Made by a program: the position numbers and the translations under genes. Source: CAMAVH01 sp964628235 (GTDB lineage Bacteria; Pseudomonadota; Alphaproteobacteria; SMXQ01). From it: DNA of 64,000 nt. Below are positions 42,911 through 51,853 of the stretch, one piece after another. The notes beneath the pieces were generated by a model that was not told where the DNA came from, made no database searches, and worked only from the letters and a program-made list of their open reading frames with translations. Numbering within the stretch: position 1 is the first letter of the stretch; every line of letters begins with the position of its first letter. The DNA lies in the NCBI GenBank assembly GCA_964628235.1, contig CAZVLU010000003.1:62001-126000 (forward strand), in the 5' to 3' direction.

Positions 42911-43316
42911 ATGTCTGTCGGTCCCCCAGTACCGCAAGGATACTCGGCGACGCTCTCTCCCTGTTTTATGTCTTTTATATCTTTGAGCCAGTCTTTGCCG
43001 GCTTGCACATTTTAAAGCCTGTTTGCAAAGGGCGTTACTCTAAAAAGATTCAATTGGAACAGTCGGTAAATGGCTGTGGGCCCTGATTTCGCATCTGCGA
43101 AACAAGATGCTGCGATGATCGCGGAGGCGATGCTTGGCTTAGTCAGTCGAACGCCGCTGCAAAGCTGTCTTGATAAAAAGTCATGCAATCCCGGTGGTGT
43201 TTTGCCTCTATCTTGGCAATGTTTCAGGACGTGATCAGGATCACCAACGCGTCGTTGATTGCGGTTCGGCCATAAGGCACCGGCTTAAATGGTGCCGGGC
43301 CTTGGGAGGACATGCT
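42911..43316. other. 406-bp LysR/catabolic-operon regulatory region
   Basis: No convincing gene is present. The region holds the palindrome at 43087-43102 and an overlapping 6-8-6 inverted repeat (GCATCT/AGATGC, 43091-43110). Near the operon start, GGCACC at about 43276 and GGTGCC at about 43291 could form a short hairpin. A 54-codon frame (43071-43235) has no ribosome site and is probably fortuitous. Confidence 0.6.
43087..43102. promoter_or_regulatory. 16-bp palindrome TTTCGCATCTGCGAAA
   Basis: Perfect 7-2-7 inverted repeat in the regulatory gap between the LysR gene and the operon it faces. Its size and symmetry fit a dimeric regulator. It shares the GCATCT core with the palindrome in front of the IclR gene (13363-13376), which hints that the IclR protein might also act here. 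Confidence 0.5.
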
Positions 43317-44051
43317 GTGTTGATCGATCAAGACGCGCGCGAGCTCGTCGCGCAATCCTGTTGCGTGCTCGGCCGGCTCAATTTGACCAAGGCCGCCACC
43401 GGACATGTGAGTCAGCTCTCTGCCGACGGGCAGCGGATTCTGATCCGCGGTCGAGGGCGCGACGAGGTCGGTGTGCGCTTCACGACGGCGGACCAAGTCA
43501 TTGCCGTCGACCGCGACGGCAAGCAGCTCGACGGTGCCCCGGGAATGGCGGTGCCGCAGGAAGTCTACATCCATACTTGGCTATATAAGATGCGGCCGGA
43601 GATCCGCAGCGTGATCCATATCCACCCGGTCAAAGTGGTGCTGTTCACGATCTGCCAGAAGGAGATCGAGCCCATCTATGGCGCCTACGATCCCGGCAGC
43701 CTGGACTTGATCCTGGACGGCATTCCGACTTACGACCGCAGCATCACGATCAATGACGATGAGCTCGGCAAGGAATTCGCCACGACCATGGGGAACAAGC
43801 GCGTCTGTTTGATGCGCGGTCACGGTATCACGTCGGTCGGCGCAAGCGTCGAAGAGGCGACGGTTTCGGCCATTCGCCTGAACGAAGCCGCCGAAATGAA
43901 CTACCGGGCCAATTTGCTCGGGATACCGCTCAAAATATCCGATGCGGACATGCGTGTGTTCCGCAGCAAGAAGAAAAAGAAGGACGATGCGCCAGAGCCG
44001 CCCCATCTCAATGCGACGTGGCGCTATTACGTCGAATTGACCAACTCTTAG
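43317..44051 (+). CDS. Class II aldolase/adducin-fold decarboxylase or aldolase (B)
   Basis: 244 residues. GTG 43317 is chosen because GGGAGGA (43304-43310) stands six bases upstream and the N-terminus then aligns with the paralog at 27931; the open frame extends further upstream without a ribosome site. Metal-binding HIHP and RGHGIT motifs are conserved. Followed 11 bp later by a Gfo/Idh/MocA dehydrogenase and then a Rieske oxygenase. By analogy with phthalate pathways it may decarboxylate the dihydroxylated acid (inference). Confidence 0.87.
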   Translation: MLIDQDARELVAQSCCVLGRLNLTKAATGHVSQLSADGQRILIRGRGRDEVGVRFTTADQVIAVDRDGKQLDGAPGMAVPQEVYIHTWLYKMRPEIRSVIHIHPVKVVLFTICQKEIEPIYGAYDPGSLDLILDGIPTYDRSITINDDELGKEFATTMGNKRVCLMRGHGITSVGASVEEATVSAIRLNEAAEMNYRANLLGIPLKISDADMRVFRSKKKKKDDAPEPPHLNATWRYYVELTNS

Positions 44052-44062
44052 GCGGCCCCAGC

Positions 44063-45268
44063 ATGTCGCTGCAGTCCGAGAAAATTGCTTCTCCAGCCGC
44101 CAAGCGGCCTTTGCGCGTCGGCGTTGCCGGTCTCGGCGTGGCGGCATCGCAAATTCTGCCGTCGTTTAATGAGGGCAGCCCCTTCGAGCTGGTGGCGGGC
44201 GCAGATACGCAGGCAGCGGCGCGTCAGGCCTTTTCGGCAAATTATGATCGCCCTGCCTTGGCCAGCGTCGAGGAGCTTTGCGCCCATCCTGATATCGATG
44301 TCATTTGGGTTTCGACGCCCAATACCTTGCACGCCGAACATACGGTGGCTGCGGCTGCTGCCGGAAAACATGTGATCTGCGAGAAGCCGATGGCCGTGAC
44401 GCTGGGCGAATGCGACCGCATGATTTCGGCGGCGCAAGAAAACGGCGTCCTGCTCTTGCAGGGCCATTCGAAGATCTATCAGCCGCCGATGCGCATGATG
44501 CGGCAGATCTTGAAAAGCGGACGGCTCGGACGCGTGATCCAGATTCAATCCACGAACTTCAACGATTGGCTGCAACGCCCGCGTTTGGCGCCCGAGCTGG
44601 AGACCAAGCTCGGGGGCGGCATCGTCTATCGTCAGGGACCGCATATGGTCGACATCGTCCGGTTTCTTGCCGGCGGGATGGCGAAACGCGTCGCCGGGGT
44701 GGCCGGAAAGGCCGATAAACATTTCGATGCCTTCGGCCATTTTAGCGCCTTGCTGGAGTTCGAGGGCGGCGCAGCAGCCACGTTGTGCTTCAACGGCTAT
44801 GGCTATTTCGATGTCACCGAACTCACTTGGGATATCGGTGAAAGCGGCTATCTGCAGACTGGCGGCCGACGCTTTCCACGCAAGCCGCGCTTGACTGGCC
44901 CGGCGGATCCGGACGGCAAGGTCGCCGGCGCCGAAGAACGCAAGGTGACGCCCGCCGAGCGCAGCAAAGCCATGCGGCATCCACCGTTCTTCGGCCTGAC
45001 GGTGGTCGCCTGCGAGCATGGCGCGATCCGCCAATCGCCGGCCGGGCTTTTCGTCTACACGGAAGACGGCCGCGAGGAAATCCCATGCCCGCCGAGTGGC
45101 GGCCGCACTGCGGAATTGACCGAATTGGCCTCCGCGCTGGACGAGGGGCGTGCGCCGTTTCCCGACGGTCGCTGGGGAAAGGCGACGCTCGAAGTTTGCC
45201 TGGAGATCATGGCGTCGTCCGCCGATGGACGGCCGCGCGATCTGCGCTTTCAAATCGCTGCACCCTAA
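44063..45268 (+). CDS. Gfo/Idh/MocA-family dehydrogenase (Pht4-like cis-dihydrodiol dehydrogenase candidate)
   Basis: 401 residues from ATG 44063. Nucleotide-binding VGVAGLGVAASQ, the catalytic-lysine motif ICEKPMAVTLGEC and the GGGIVYRQGPHMVDIVRFL segment are typical of the family. Phthalate 4,5-cis-dihydrodiol dehydrogenase (Pht4) and LigC are members. Direct adjacency to a phthalate-dioxygenase-like Rieske gene (19-bp gap) makes re-aromatisation of a cis-dihydrodiol the best hypothesis. The alternative is oxidation of a ring-cleavage hemiacetal, as LigC does. Confidence 0.85.
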   Translation: MSLQSEKIASPAAKRPLRVGVAGLGVAASQILPSFNEGSPFELVAGADTQAAARQAFSANYDRPALASVEELCAHPDIDVIWVSTPNTLHAEHTVAAAAAGKHVICEKPMAVTLGECDRMISAAQENGVLLLQGHSKIYQPPMRMMRQILKSGRLGRVIQIQSTNFNDWLQRPRLAPELETKLGGGIVYRQGPHMVDIVRFLAGGMAKRVAGVAGKADKHFDAFGHFSALLEFEGGAAATLCFNGYGYFDVTELTWDIGESGYLQTGGRRFPRKPRLTGPADPDGKVAGAEERKVTPAERSKAMRHPPFFGLTVVACEHGAIRQSPAGLFVYTEDGREEIPCPPSGGRTAELTELASALDEGRAPFPDGRWGKATLEVCLEIMASSADGRPRDLRFQIAAP

Positions 45269-45287
45269 GCAGACCAGGGAGAGCATC

Positions 45288-46454
45288 ATGGTGAGCCGCG
45301 AAGAAAACGAGCTTATGACCCGGGTCGGTGCCGACACGCCAGGCGGCGAGCTGCTGCGCCGCTATTGGCAGCCGGTTGCCGCCGCAAGCGAATTGACGGC
45401 GGAAAAACCGATCAAGGCGGTCAAGGTGCTGGGGGAAAGCCTGGTGGTCTATCGGGATACCGCCGGTCGCTATGGCCTCGTCGGCGAGCGCTGCCCGCAC
45501 CGCATGGCGTCTTTAGCCTACGGCCGGGTCGATGGCGACGGCATCCGCTGCCCCTATCACGGCTGGAAGTTCGATGGTCGCGGCAAGTGCATCGAGCAGC
45601 CCGCCGAGCCGCAGGAGAGCCGCTACAAGGACGAGATCGAGCATCCGGGCTATCCGGCGCAAAAACTTGGCGGCCTGCTGTTCGCCTATATGGGACCAGG
45701 TGAAGCGCCAGCCCTACCGCGTTGGGATGTGCTGGCTTGGGAGCATGGTCGCCGCTGGGTCGTCCGTCAGCAGCTGCTCGAGTGCAACTGGCTGCAGGCC
45801 ATGGAGAACTCGGTCGATCCGTCGCATCTGTTCTGGCTGCATGGAGCGACGGCGCATCTGGCCAATACGGTCGACGGATACGAAGAGCAGCATGACTTCA
45901 TCCCGTTCGAATACGGGATCATGAAGCGCCGCACTACCCCGAACAGACGCAAGCCGGGAACCAGCGAAGTCGACCAGCATCCCTTGTTGTTTCCGAATGC
46001 GTTGCGTCATGTGTTGCGGACGAAATCGCAGGATATGAAGATCCGGCACAACATTCAGTTCCGTCTCCCGGTCGACGACGGTCACACGCAAGTTTTCGTC
46101 GTCTATTTCGAGCCGTCGGAGACCGTGCGGACCAGCGCCGATGCCGATGTGCCGCTCGAGCATTTCAACCACAAGGACGAGAACGGCGAATACCGCATGG
46201 ACATGGTGCTGGCCCAAGATTCGATGGCTTGGGAAACGCAAGGCGCGGTCATGGACCGCACGCGTGAGCACCTGGGAGCAGCAGATCGCGGCGTTGTCAT
46301 CTTGCGACGTCTGCTCAAGGAGCAGATCGACCTCGTGCGGGCCGGCGGCGTACCACTAGGGTATGCGCCGGCCGACAAACAAAGCCCGATCATTGAGCTT
46401 GATGTCATCAATGAACGTATCGGCGTCGGCAGCTACAAGCCTAATGCTGCCTGA
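45288..46454 (+). CDS. Rieske [2Fe-2S] aromatic-ring oxygenase, phthalate-dioxygenase type (D)
   Basis: 388 residues from ATG 45288 (GGGAGAG upstream). Rieske ligands lie in CPHRMASLAYG and IRCPYHGW. The mononuclear iron motif is D-P-S-H-L-F-W-L-H, and DSMAWETQGAVMDRTREHLG is near the C-terminus. It is very similar to the Rieske protein at 52852 (shared KPIKAVK-LGESLVV, QKLGGLL-AYMGP and WLQAMENSVDP). Positioned after the Pht4-like dehydrogenase, as in phthalate operons. The electron-transfer partner is not in the window. Confidence 0.93.
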   Translation: MVSREENELMTRVGADTPGGELLRRYWQPVAAASELTAEKPIKAVKVLGESLVVYRDTAGRYGLVGERCPHRMASLAYGRVDGDGIRCPYHGWKFDGRGKCIEQPAEPQESRYKDEIEHPGYPAQKLGGLLFAYMGPGEAPALPRWDVLAWEHGRRWVVRQQLLECNWLQAMENSVDPSHLFWLHGATAHLANTVDGYEEQHDFIPFEYGIMKRRTTPNRRKPGTSEVDQHPLLFPNALRHVLRTKSQDMKIRHNIQFRLPVDDGHTQVFVVYFEPSETVRTSADADVPLEHFNHKDENGEYRMDMVLAQDSMAWETQGAVMDRTREHLGAADRGVVILRRLLKEQIDLVRAGGVPLGYAPADKQSPIIELDVINERIGVGSYKPNAA

Positions 46455-46543
46455 TCGTTGCCTGGAGCAGGGGATTCAGATTTGGACGCTAAGAAAAAAG
46501 TTGAAGCCGATTTTTATGGCGCCCCTTGTCAGGCGGCGAGCAA

Positions 46544-47758
46544 ATGAGCACTGAGACGGCGCAGAAGGCATTCGGTGAGCAGCCTATGGCCGAGCGTCGG
46601 ACGGTAGAGGGAAAGTTTGCGGGCGCGGCGACTCCGGCCATTCGCCTGTCCGGAATATCGAAGACCTATTCCGGCGCGCCCCAGAAAGCCGTGGACAACC
46701 TGTCTCTGGAGATCGCTGACGGCGAGGTATTTACTCTCCTCGGCCCCAGCGGCTGCGGCAAAAGCACCACCCTGCGCATGGTTGCGGGGTTGGAAGAACT
46801 GGATGACGGCACGATTTACTTTGGCGAGAAGCCGGTCGTCGACTTCGCCCATGGAATTAATCTGCCGCCGGAAAAACGCGACATCGGCATGGTCTTTCAG
46901 TCCTATGCGATCTGGCCGCATATGACGGTCGAGGAGAATGTCGGCTTTCCGCTGCGCGCGCGCAAATTTCCGCGCGATGAGATTCCCGGCCGGATCGCCA
47001 AAGCGCTTGAACTGGTCGGCATGGGCGGCATGCAGAAGCGGCCGGGACCGCTGCTTTCGGGCGGCCAGCAACAGCGCGTCGCCCTGGCGCGGGCCCTGGT
47101 GACCGAGCCGCGCATTCTGCTGCTCGACGAGCCTTTCAGCAATCTCGACGCCAAGCTGCGCGAGCAAATGCGCATCGAGGTCAAGCTGTTGCAGAAACGG
47201 CTCAACATCGCCGTGCTGTTCGTCACGCACGATCAGGTCGAAGCGTTAAGCCTTTCGGACCGCATCGCACTGATGAAGGACGGCGTGATTCAACAGCAGG
47301 GCTCGCCGCGTATGCTCTACGAAGAGCCAGTCAACGCTTTCGCGCGCGACTTTATCGGACGCACCCTGCTGTTCAGAGGGCGCGTGCGCGCCAGCAATCC
47401 TACAGGCCAGATGGCTATCGCCGTCGATGGAGCTCCCGATTGCGTGGTGTTTGGTCGATCGATTGACCTAGACATCAAAGCGGGCGACGCCGTCTTTATC
47501 GGCGTCCGGCCGGAAGACGTGGAAATCCTGCCAGCCACCAGTTCAAACATCCCAGCCGGCATGACAGGCGGCGTTGCCCATGCAGCACTTTTCCTCGGAG
47601 AGCGCATCGAATATCAGGTCGACGTCGATGACCAGCGCGACATCGTCATCTTCGGTGACCGTCACAGCCCGGTTCCCGAAGGAGGGCGCGTGTGGCTGCG
47701 CTTGCGTCCCGAGGGACATAGCATTTGGCGTAATGATTGGTCCCATAGCGAAGAATGA
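46544..47758 (+). CDS. ABC transporter ATP-binding protein (set D)
   Basis: 404 residues from ATG 46544 (TTG 46526 and ATG 46586 are alternatives). All ATP-binding motifs are present: GPSGCGKST, MVFQSYAIWPH, LSGGQQQR, ILLLDEP, VTHD. The N-terminus has an extra 40 or so residues before the fold begins (AIRLSGISKTYSG), unlike sets A and C. The TOBE-like C-terminal region includes GVRPEDVEIL. Gene order differs here: ATPase, then binding protein, then permease. Confidence 0.9.
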   Translation: MSTETAQKAFGEQPMAERRTVEGKFAGAATPAIRLSGISKTYSGAPQKAVDNLSLEIADGEVFTLLGPSGCGKSTTLRMVAGLEELDDGTIYFGEKPVVDFAHGINLPPEKRDIGMVFQSYAIWPHMTVEENVGFPLRARKFPRDEIPGRIAKALELVGMGGMQKRPGPLLSGGQQQRVALARALVTEPRILLLDEPFSNLDAKLREQMRIEVKLLQKRLNIAVLFVTHDQVEALSLSDRIALMKDGVIQQQGSPRMLYEEPVNAFARDFIGRTLLFRGRVRASNPTGQMAIAVDGAPDCVVFGRSIDLDIKAGDAVFIGVRPEDVEILPATSSNIPAGMTGGVAHAALFLGERIEYQVDVDDQRDIVIFGDRHSPVPEGGRVWLRLRPEGHSIWRNDWSHSEE

Positions 47759-47807
47759 AACTGACAACGGCGAATATGCCGGCGCAAATCCAACAGGGAG
47801 AGACGAC

Positions 47808-48926
47808 ATGATCCGCAAGCTTATCGCAAGCGCCGCTTTGAGCGCTTTTCTGCTCCTGCCGACGACGGCTTCGGCGGCGCCCAATACACCGGAATGGGAA
47901 GCCTTGGTCAAAGCCGCCAAGGCCGAAGGCAAGGTCGAGGTGATCCTCTCCGGACAAGTTCCCCAGCGTTTGCCGCCGACCTTCGCTGAATTCGAGAAAC
48001 TTTATGGCGTAAAGGTCAACTTCCAGACGGGCGGCGGCAGCGCCCATGCCAATCGAATTCTCGCCGAGCGCAAACTCGGCCGCTACACGGTTGATCTCTG
48101 GCTCGGTGGCGCCAACACCGCGCTTGTTCAGCTTTATCCTAACAAAGCCTTGGCCCGAATTGACGAACTGCTCGTCGATCCGGAAGTGACAGATACCTCG
48201 AAGTGGTATCAGGGCAAGCACCACTATAGCGATCCCGAAGGTCGCTATATCTTCACCTGGGGCGCTTCACCGTCCTACAACATCACTTACAACACAAAGC
48301 TCGTCGATCCGAACGAGATCAAGTCCTATGCCGATCTGCTCAATCCGAAATGGAAAGGGAAGATCGTGTCTTGGTCGCCTGCCAATCAGGGCACCGGCGC
48401 CTCGAGCGTGCCGCTGTATATGAATCCTAAGGTCGGCCCAGAGTGGTTTCGCCGCTGGGCCACCGAGATGAACGTGACGATCGTCAGCGACGCGCGCCAA
48501 GGCGCCGAATGGGTGGCGATCGGCCGTTTCCCGATCGGCATGTTCGGCCTCGGCACCCAGGCTGAAGCCATGAAGGACCAAGGCTTTCCGATCAAAGACT
48601 TTCTGCCGCATCCGATGGCCGAAGGGGAGGTGCTGTCGGCTTCGGCATCCAACATGATGATAATGGACCGCGCGCCAAACCCCAATGCCAGTAAGCTTTT
48701 CATCAATTGGTCGCTGAGCAAGGCCGGCCAAACCGCCTTCATCAAGGCGGCAGAAAAGATGGACTCACTGCGCACCGACACGCCCAAAGACTTTCTTGAT
48801 CCGCAATACCGCATTCAGCCGAATGCGGACTATATCGTGCCCTTTTCCAACCCGGAATACATCGACAAGCAGGATGAAATGCTCGCCAGCATGAAGAAAA
48901 TTATGCAGGACGCGGGCTTCCGCTAA
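47808..48926 (+). CDS. ABC transporter solute-binding protein (set D)
   Basis: 372 residues from ATG 47808 (AGGGAGAG upstream) with signal peptide ending TTASA-APN. Family features: EALVKAAKAEGKVEVILSG at the mature start and NPNASKLFINWSLSKAGQ near the C-terminus. Most diverged of the four binding proteins, with a longer tail after the final NADYIVPFSNPEYI segment. Co-operonic with set D ATPase and permease, and followed by a perfect 12-bp hairpin. Confidence 0.88.
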   Translation: MIRKLIASAALSAFLLLPTTASAAPNTPEWEALVKAAKAEGKVEVILSGQVPQRLPPTFAEFEKLYGVKVNFQTGGGSAHANRILAERKLGRYTVDLWLGGANTALVQLYPNKALARIDELLVDPEVTDTSKWYQGKHHYSDPEGRYIFTWGASPSYNITYNTKLVDPNEIKSYADLLNPKWKGKIVSWSPANQGTGASSVPLYMNPKVGPEWFRRWATEMNVTIVSDARQGAEWVAIGRFPIGMFGLGTQAEAMKDQGFPIKDFLPHPMAEGEVLSASASNMMIMDRAPNPNASKLFINWSLSKAGQTAFIKAAEKMDSLRTDTPKDFLDPQYRIQPNADYIVPFSNPEYIDKQDEMLASMKKIMQDAGFR

Positions 48927-48932
48927 GGGATA

Positions 48933-48961
48933 AGCCGCGCGTCCATTCCGGACGCGCGGCT
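48933..48961 (+). promoter_or_regulatory. Perfect 12-bp hairpin between SBP and permease (set D)
   Basis: AGCCGCGCGTCC / GGACGCGCGGCT with an ATTCC loop, starting seven bases after the binding-protein stop and ending 25 bases before the permease start. There is no U-run. It fits a 3'-stabilising or attenuating element giving excess binding protein over permease, as known in other ABC operons such as malE-malF. Confidence 0.65.
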
Positions 48962-48986
48962 GATTTGCAGTTCTGTCGAGGCAGTG

Positions 48987-50741
48987 ATGGTTAGCACGAC
49001 CGTTGAGGCTACGCGTCCCGTGCGTCCGGGCGCCAAGAAGAAGGCGCCGAAGGCCGGTACCTTCATCATGGCGGTGCTCATCCTATTTTTCGGCTTTTAC
49101 GTCATCTATCCGATCCTTCTGATTTTCGTGCAGAGTTTCAATGTCGCCGCTGTGATCGTCGGCGAATACAGCTTCAGCTTCGACAATTGGCGCAAGGCCT
49201 TTGCCGAGCCGGGTATCCTCGAAAGCCTGGGCAACACTGTTCTAGTGTTCGCGTCCTACACCGCGGTCAGTTTTCCCCTCGCCGTCGTGATCGCCTGGCT
49301 ACTGGCGCGTACCAAGATGCGCTGGAGCCGGGGTCTGGAATTCATGTTCTGGGTCTCGTTCATGCTGCCGAACCTGACCACCACCATCGGCTGGACCCTG
49401 CTGCTCGACCCCTATTTCGGTTTCATCAACGTCCTGGCGCAGAAGCTGCCGTTCGTGAACGGGCCGCTGTTCAACATCTACAGCATCGAAGGCATAGTCT
49501 TCGCCCATCTGATGGCGAATGCGCTGTCGCAGAAGGTCATGCTTCTCACTCCGGCTTTCCGCAACATGAACATCACGCTCGAGGAAGCGGGCCGCATTTC
49601 CGGCGCCGGCAGCCTGAAGACGATGATGCGCATCACCTTGCCGGTGATGGTGCCAGCGATGGTCGTGGTCTTCATGCTCAACCTCGTGCGCATGTTCAAT
49701 TCCTTCGAGATCGAGCAGATCCTTGGCACGCCGATCCGCTTCTATGTTTATTCCACGCGCATTTATGAATTGGTGCGCAACACCGAGCCGCCCTCCTACG
49801 GCCAGGCGACCGCGCTCGCCAGCCTGACGCTCCTGATCATCCTGGCCATCATCCCGCTGCAGCGCTGGCTGCTCGGGCGCCGCCAATACACCACGATCAG
49901 CGGCAACTACAAGCCGGGCGTGACCGACCTCGGCTTGCTGCAGCCGGTGGCGTTCGGCCTGGTGCTGTTCATCGTCGCGATGCTGACGATCGTGCCAGTG
50001 CTGACGCTGCTCGGCGGCAGCTTCATGACCCGCGCCGGTTTCTTCCAGGCAACGCCGACCTATACGCTCGGCCATTGGAAGATGGTGCTGGCGGATCCGA
50101 TTTTCTTCCGCGCCCTGAAGACAACTTTCATTCTGGCGATCACCACAGCCATCGTCTCACCGGTGATCTTCTCGATGATCGCCTACATCCTAGTGCGCAA
50201 GAAATGGCCGGGCAACGCCACGCTCGATTCGATCTTTTGGTTCAGCGCCGGCATTCCCGGCATGCTTTCCGGCCTAGGGCTGCTGTGGGTCATCGTCGGC
50301 ACCCCAGGCCTCAGTTGGCTCTTCGGCACCATATGGATTCTGGTCATCGTGACGGTGCTGCAAGGTAAACTCACTGCCGTCCAGATGTTCAAGAGCTCGT
50401 TCCTGCAAATGGGACAGGACATGGAGGAGGCCGCACGTACGTCCGGCGCGAGCTGGATCTACGCCTATTTCCGCATATGGCTACCGCTGATCGCGCCCAC
50501 ACTGGTGCTGATCGGCATCCTCAATTTCACCTTGGCGGCTGGCGCGACGAGCAGCGTCATCCTGCTGGCGAGCCGCGATACCATAACGCTGTCGCTGCTC
50601 GCGCTCGAATACATGACCTCGGCGGCGGGTTCGTCGCGCGAGGTCGCAGGGATCATCAGCCTGTTCGTCGTCGCCATGACCACGGGACTGGCTCTTGTCG
50701 CGCGCTGGTTCGGCTTTCAAATCGGCGTAAAAAGCCGCTGA
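48987..50741 (+). CDS. ABC transporter permease, two fused membrane domains (set D)
   Basis: 584 residues from ATG 48987 (GTG 48984 adjacent). Basic, Pro/Lys-rich cytoplasmic N-terminus, then about 12 spans with two EAA loops (EEAGRISGAGSLKTMMRI and EEAARTSGASWIYAYF). It belongs with the ATPase and binding protein just upstream; the hydratase-like gene begins 45 bp later. The second EAA loop is followed by an unusually Ala/Ser/Thr-rich span (AAGATSSVILLAS). Confidence 0.9.
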   Translation: MVSTTVEATRPVRPGAKKKAPKAGTFIMAVLILFFGFYVIYPILLIFVQSFNVAAVIVGEYSFSFDNWRKAFAEPGILESLGNTVLVFASYTAVSFPLAVVIAWLLARTKMRWSRGLEFMFWVSFMLPNLTTTIGWTLLLDPYFGFINVLAQKLPFVNGPLFNIYSIEGIVFAHLMANALSQKVMLLTPAFRNMNITLEEAGRISGAGSLKTMMRITLPVMVPAMVVVFMLNLVRMFNSFEIEQILGTPIRFYVYSTRIYELVRNTEPPSYGQATALASLTLLIILAIIPLQRWLLGRRQYTTISGNYKPGVTDLGLLQPVAFGLVLFIVAMLTIVPVLTLLGGSFMTRAGFFQATPTYTLGHWKMVLADPIFFRALKTTFILAITTAIVSPVIFSMIAYILVRKKWPGNATLDSIFWFSAGIPGMLSGLGLLWVIVGTPGLSWLFGTIWILVIVTVLQGKLTAVQMFKSSFLQMGQDMEEAARTSGASWIYAYFRIWLPLIAPTLVLIGILNFTLAAGATSSVILLASRDTITLSLLALEYMTSAAGSSREVAGIISLFVVAMTTGLALVARWFGFQIGVKSR

Positions 50742-50786
50742 CGGCGGAATGATTCAATACCAAATAAAAACAAAGTGGAGGATCCC

Positions 50787-51788
50787 ATGATTATCGACAT
50801 CCATGCGCATTTCACGGCGCCGGACAAGTTGTTCGCCTACAAGTCGAACCTTCTCGCCGGCCGCGGCGAATCGGTCAATAAGCTGAAACTGAGCGATGAA
50901 GCGATCCTCAAGGCGCTTAACGAGCCTGTGCACGGCGGCACATCGCATCTGCAGCAGCTTGACGAAGTGGGGACGGATGTTCAGATCATCTCGCCACGCC
51001 CCTATCAGCTGATGCATTCGGAAAAGCCGGAGAAAATCGTCCGCGCTTTCACCGAGGCTTGCAACAATTTGACCGCACGTCAGGTCGAGTTGTTTCCCAA
51101 GAAGTTCGTCGGCATGGCGTCTTTGCCCCAGAATATGGGCGTGAGCCCGAAGAATTCCGTCGAGGAACTCGAACGCTGCGTCAAGGAGCTCGGCTTTGTC
51201 GGCTGCTTGCTCAATCCCGATCCGACCGAGGGACTTGGTCCGGTGCCTCCGGGGCTTGGGGATGAATATTGGTATCCCCTCTATGAAAAGCTCGTCGAGC
51301 TTGATGTTCCGGCAATGGTTCATGCCGCCGGCTGCCGTTGCGGGCGCCATGACTATACGTTGAACTTCATCATCGAAGAAAGCATCGGCATCATCTCTTT
51401 GATGAAATCCAAGGTGTTTCAAGATTTCCCGACCCTGAAGCTCATCATCTGCCATGGCGGCGGCGCGATCCCTTATCAAATCGGTCGTTTCATCGCTACG
51501 CGCTCGAAGCGCAACACCACGCCGTTCGTCGACAGCTTCCGCCAGCTCTATTTCGACACCGCGCTTTACACCCAGGACGCGCTGGAAATGCTGTTCCGTT
51601 GGGCTGGGCCGGATCGCTGCATGTTCGGCACCGAGCGGCCGGGCGCGGGCACGGCGAAGGATCCCAAGACCGGGAAATGGCTAGATGACACGCGCCCGCT
51701 GATCGAGGGGATTTCCTGGCTGAGCGAGACCGACAAGAAGAATATTTTCTCGGAGAACGCTCGCAAGGTTTTCAACCTGAAGCTCTAA
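50787..51788 (+). CDS. Amidohydrolase-fold, 4-oxalomesaconate hydratase (LigJ)-like (B)
   Basis: 333 residues from ATG 50787, placed five bases after GGAGG; an upstream GTG (50775) would include that site and is rejected. His6 and His8 (MIIDIHAHF), CHGGGAIPYQIGRF and FGTERPGAG are shared with the protein at 20468, including the Glu in place of the usual FGSD Asp. The segment after it (K-W-L-D-D-T-R-P-L-I) also resembles LigJ. Next to a LigB-type dioxygenase and a Rieske oxygenase, again as a ring-cleavage module. The reaction on its own substrate remains an inference. Confidence 0.82.
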   Translation: MIIDIHAHFTAPDKLFAYKSNLLAGRGESVNKLKLSDEAILKALNEPVHGGTSHLQQLDEVGTDVQIISPRPYQLMHSEKPEKIVRAFTEACNNLTARQVELFPKKFVGMASLPQNMGVSPKNSVEELERCVKELGFVGCLLNPDPTEGLGPVPPGLGDEYWYPLYEKLVELDVPAMVHAAGCRCGRHDYTLNFIIEESIGIISLMKSKVFQDFPTLKLIICHGGGAIPYQIGRFIATRSKRNTTPFVDSFRQLYFDTALYTQDALEMLFRWAGPDRCMFGTERPGAGTAKDPKTGKWLDDTRPLIEGISWLSETDKKNIFSENARKVFNLKL

Positions 51789-51799
51789 GCCATGCGAAC

Positions 51800-51829
51800 G
51801 CCGTCGGCCTCGCTGCTGGGGCCGACGGC
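51800..51829 (+). promoter_or_regulatory. 10-bp intercistronic hairpin
   Basis: GCCGTCGGCC / GGCCGACGGC form a perfect stem with a ten-base loop, 12 bases after the hydratase-like stop and 25 before the LigB start. No U-run follows, so an RNA-stability or attenuation role is more likely than termination. Confidence 0.55.
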
Positions 51830-51853
51830 AGCGGGCTGCTCTAAAGGTTTATA

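Noticed and set aside
43071..43235. 54-codon frame in the LysR/aldolase gap
   Set aside because: No ribosome site, overlaps the palindrome, and the sequence is not family-like. Kept only as a note.
13506..50741. Annotating the four ABC importers as iron transporters
   Set aside because: The fold is Fe3+/spermidine-like, but all sets are embedded among aromatic catabolism genes and no iron-uptake or Fur-box signals were seen. An organic-acid ligand is more likely.
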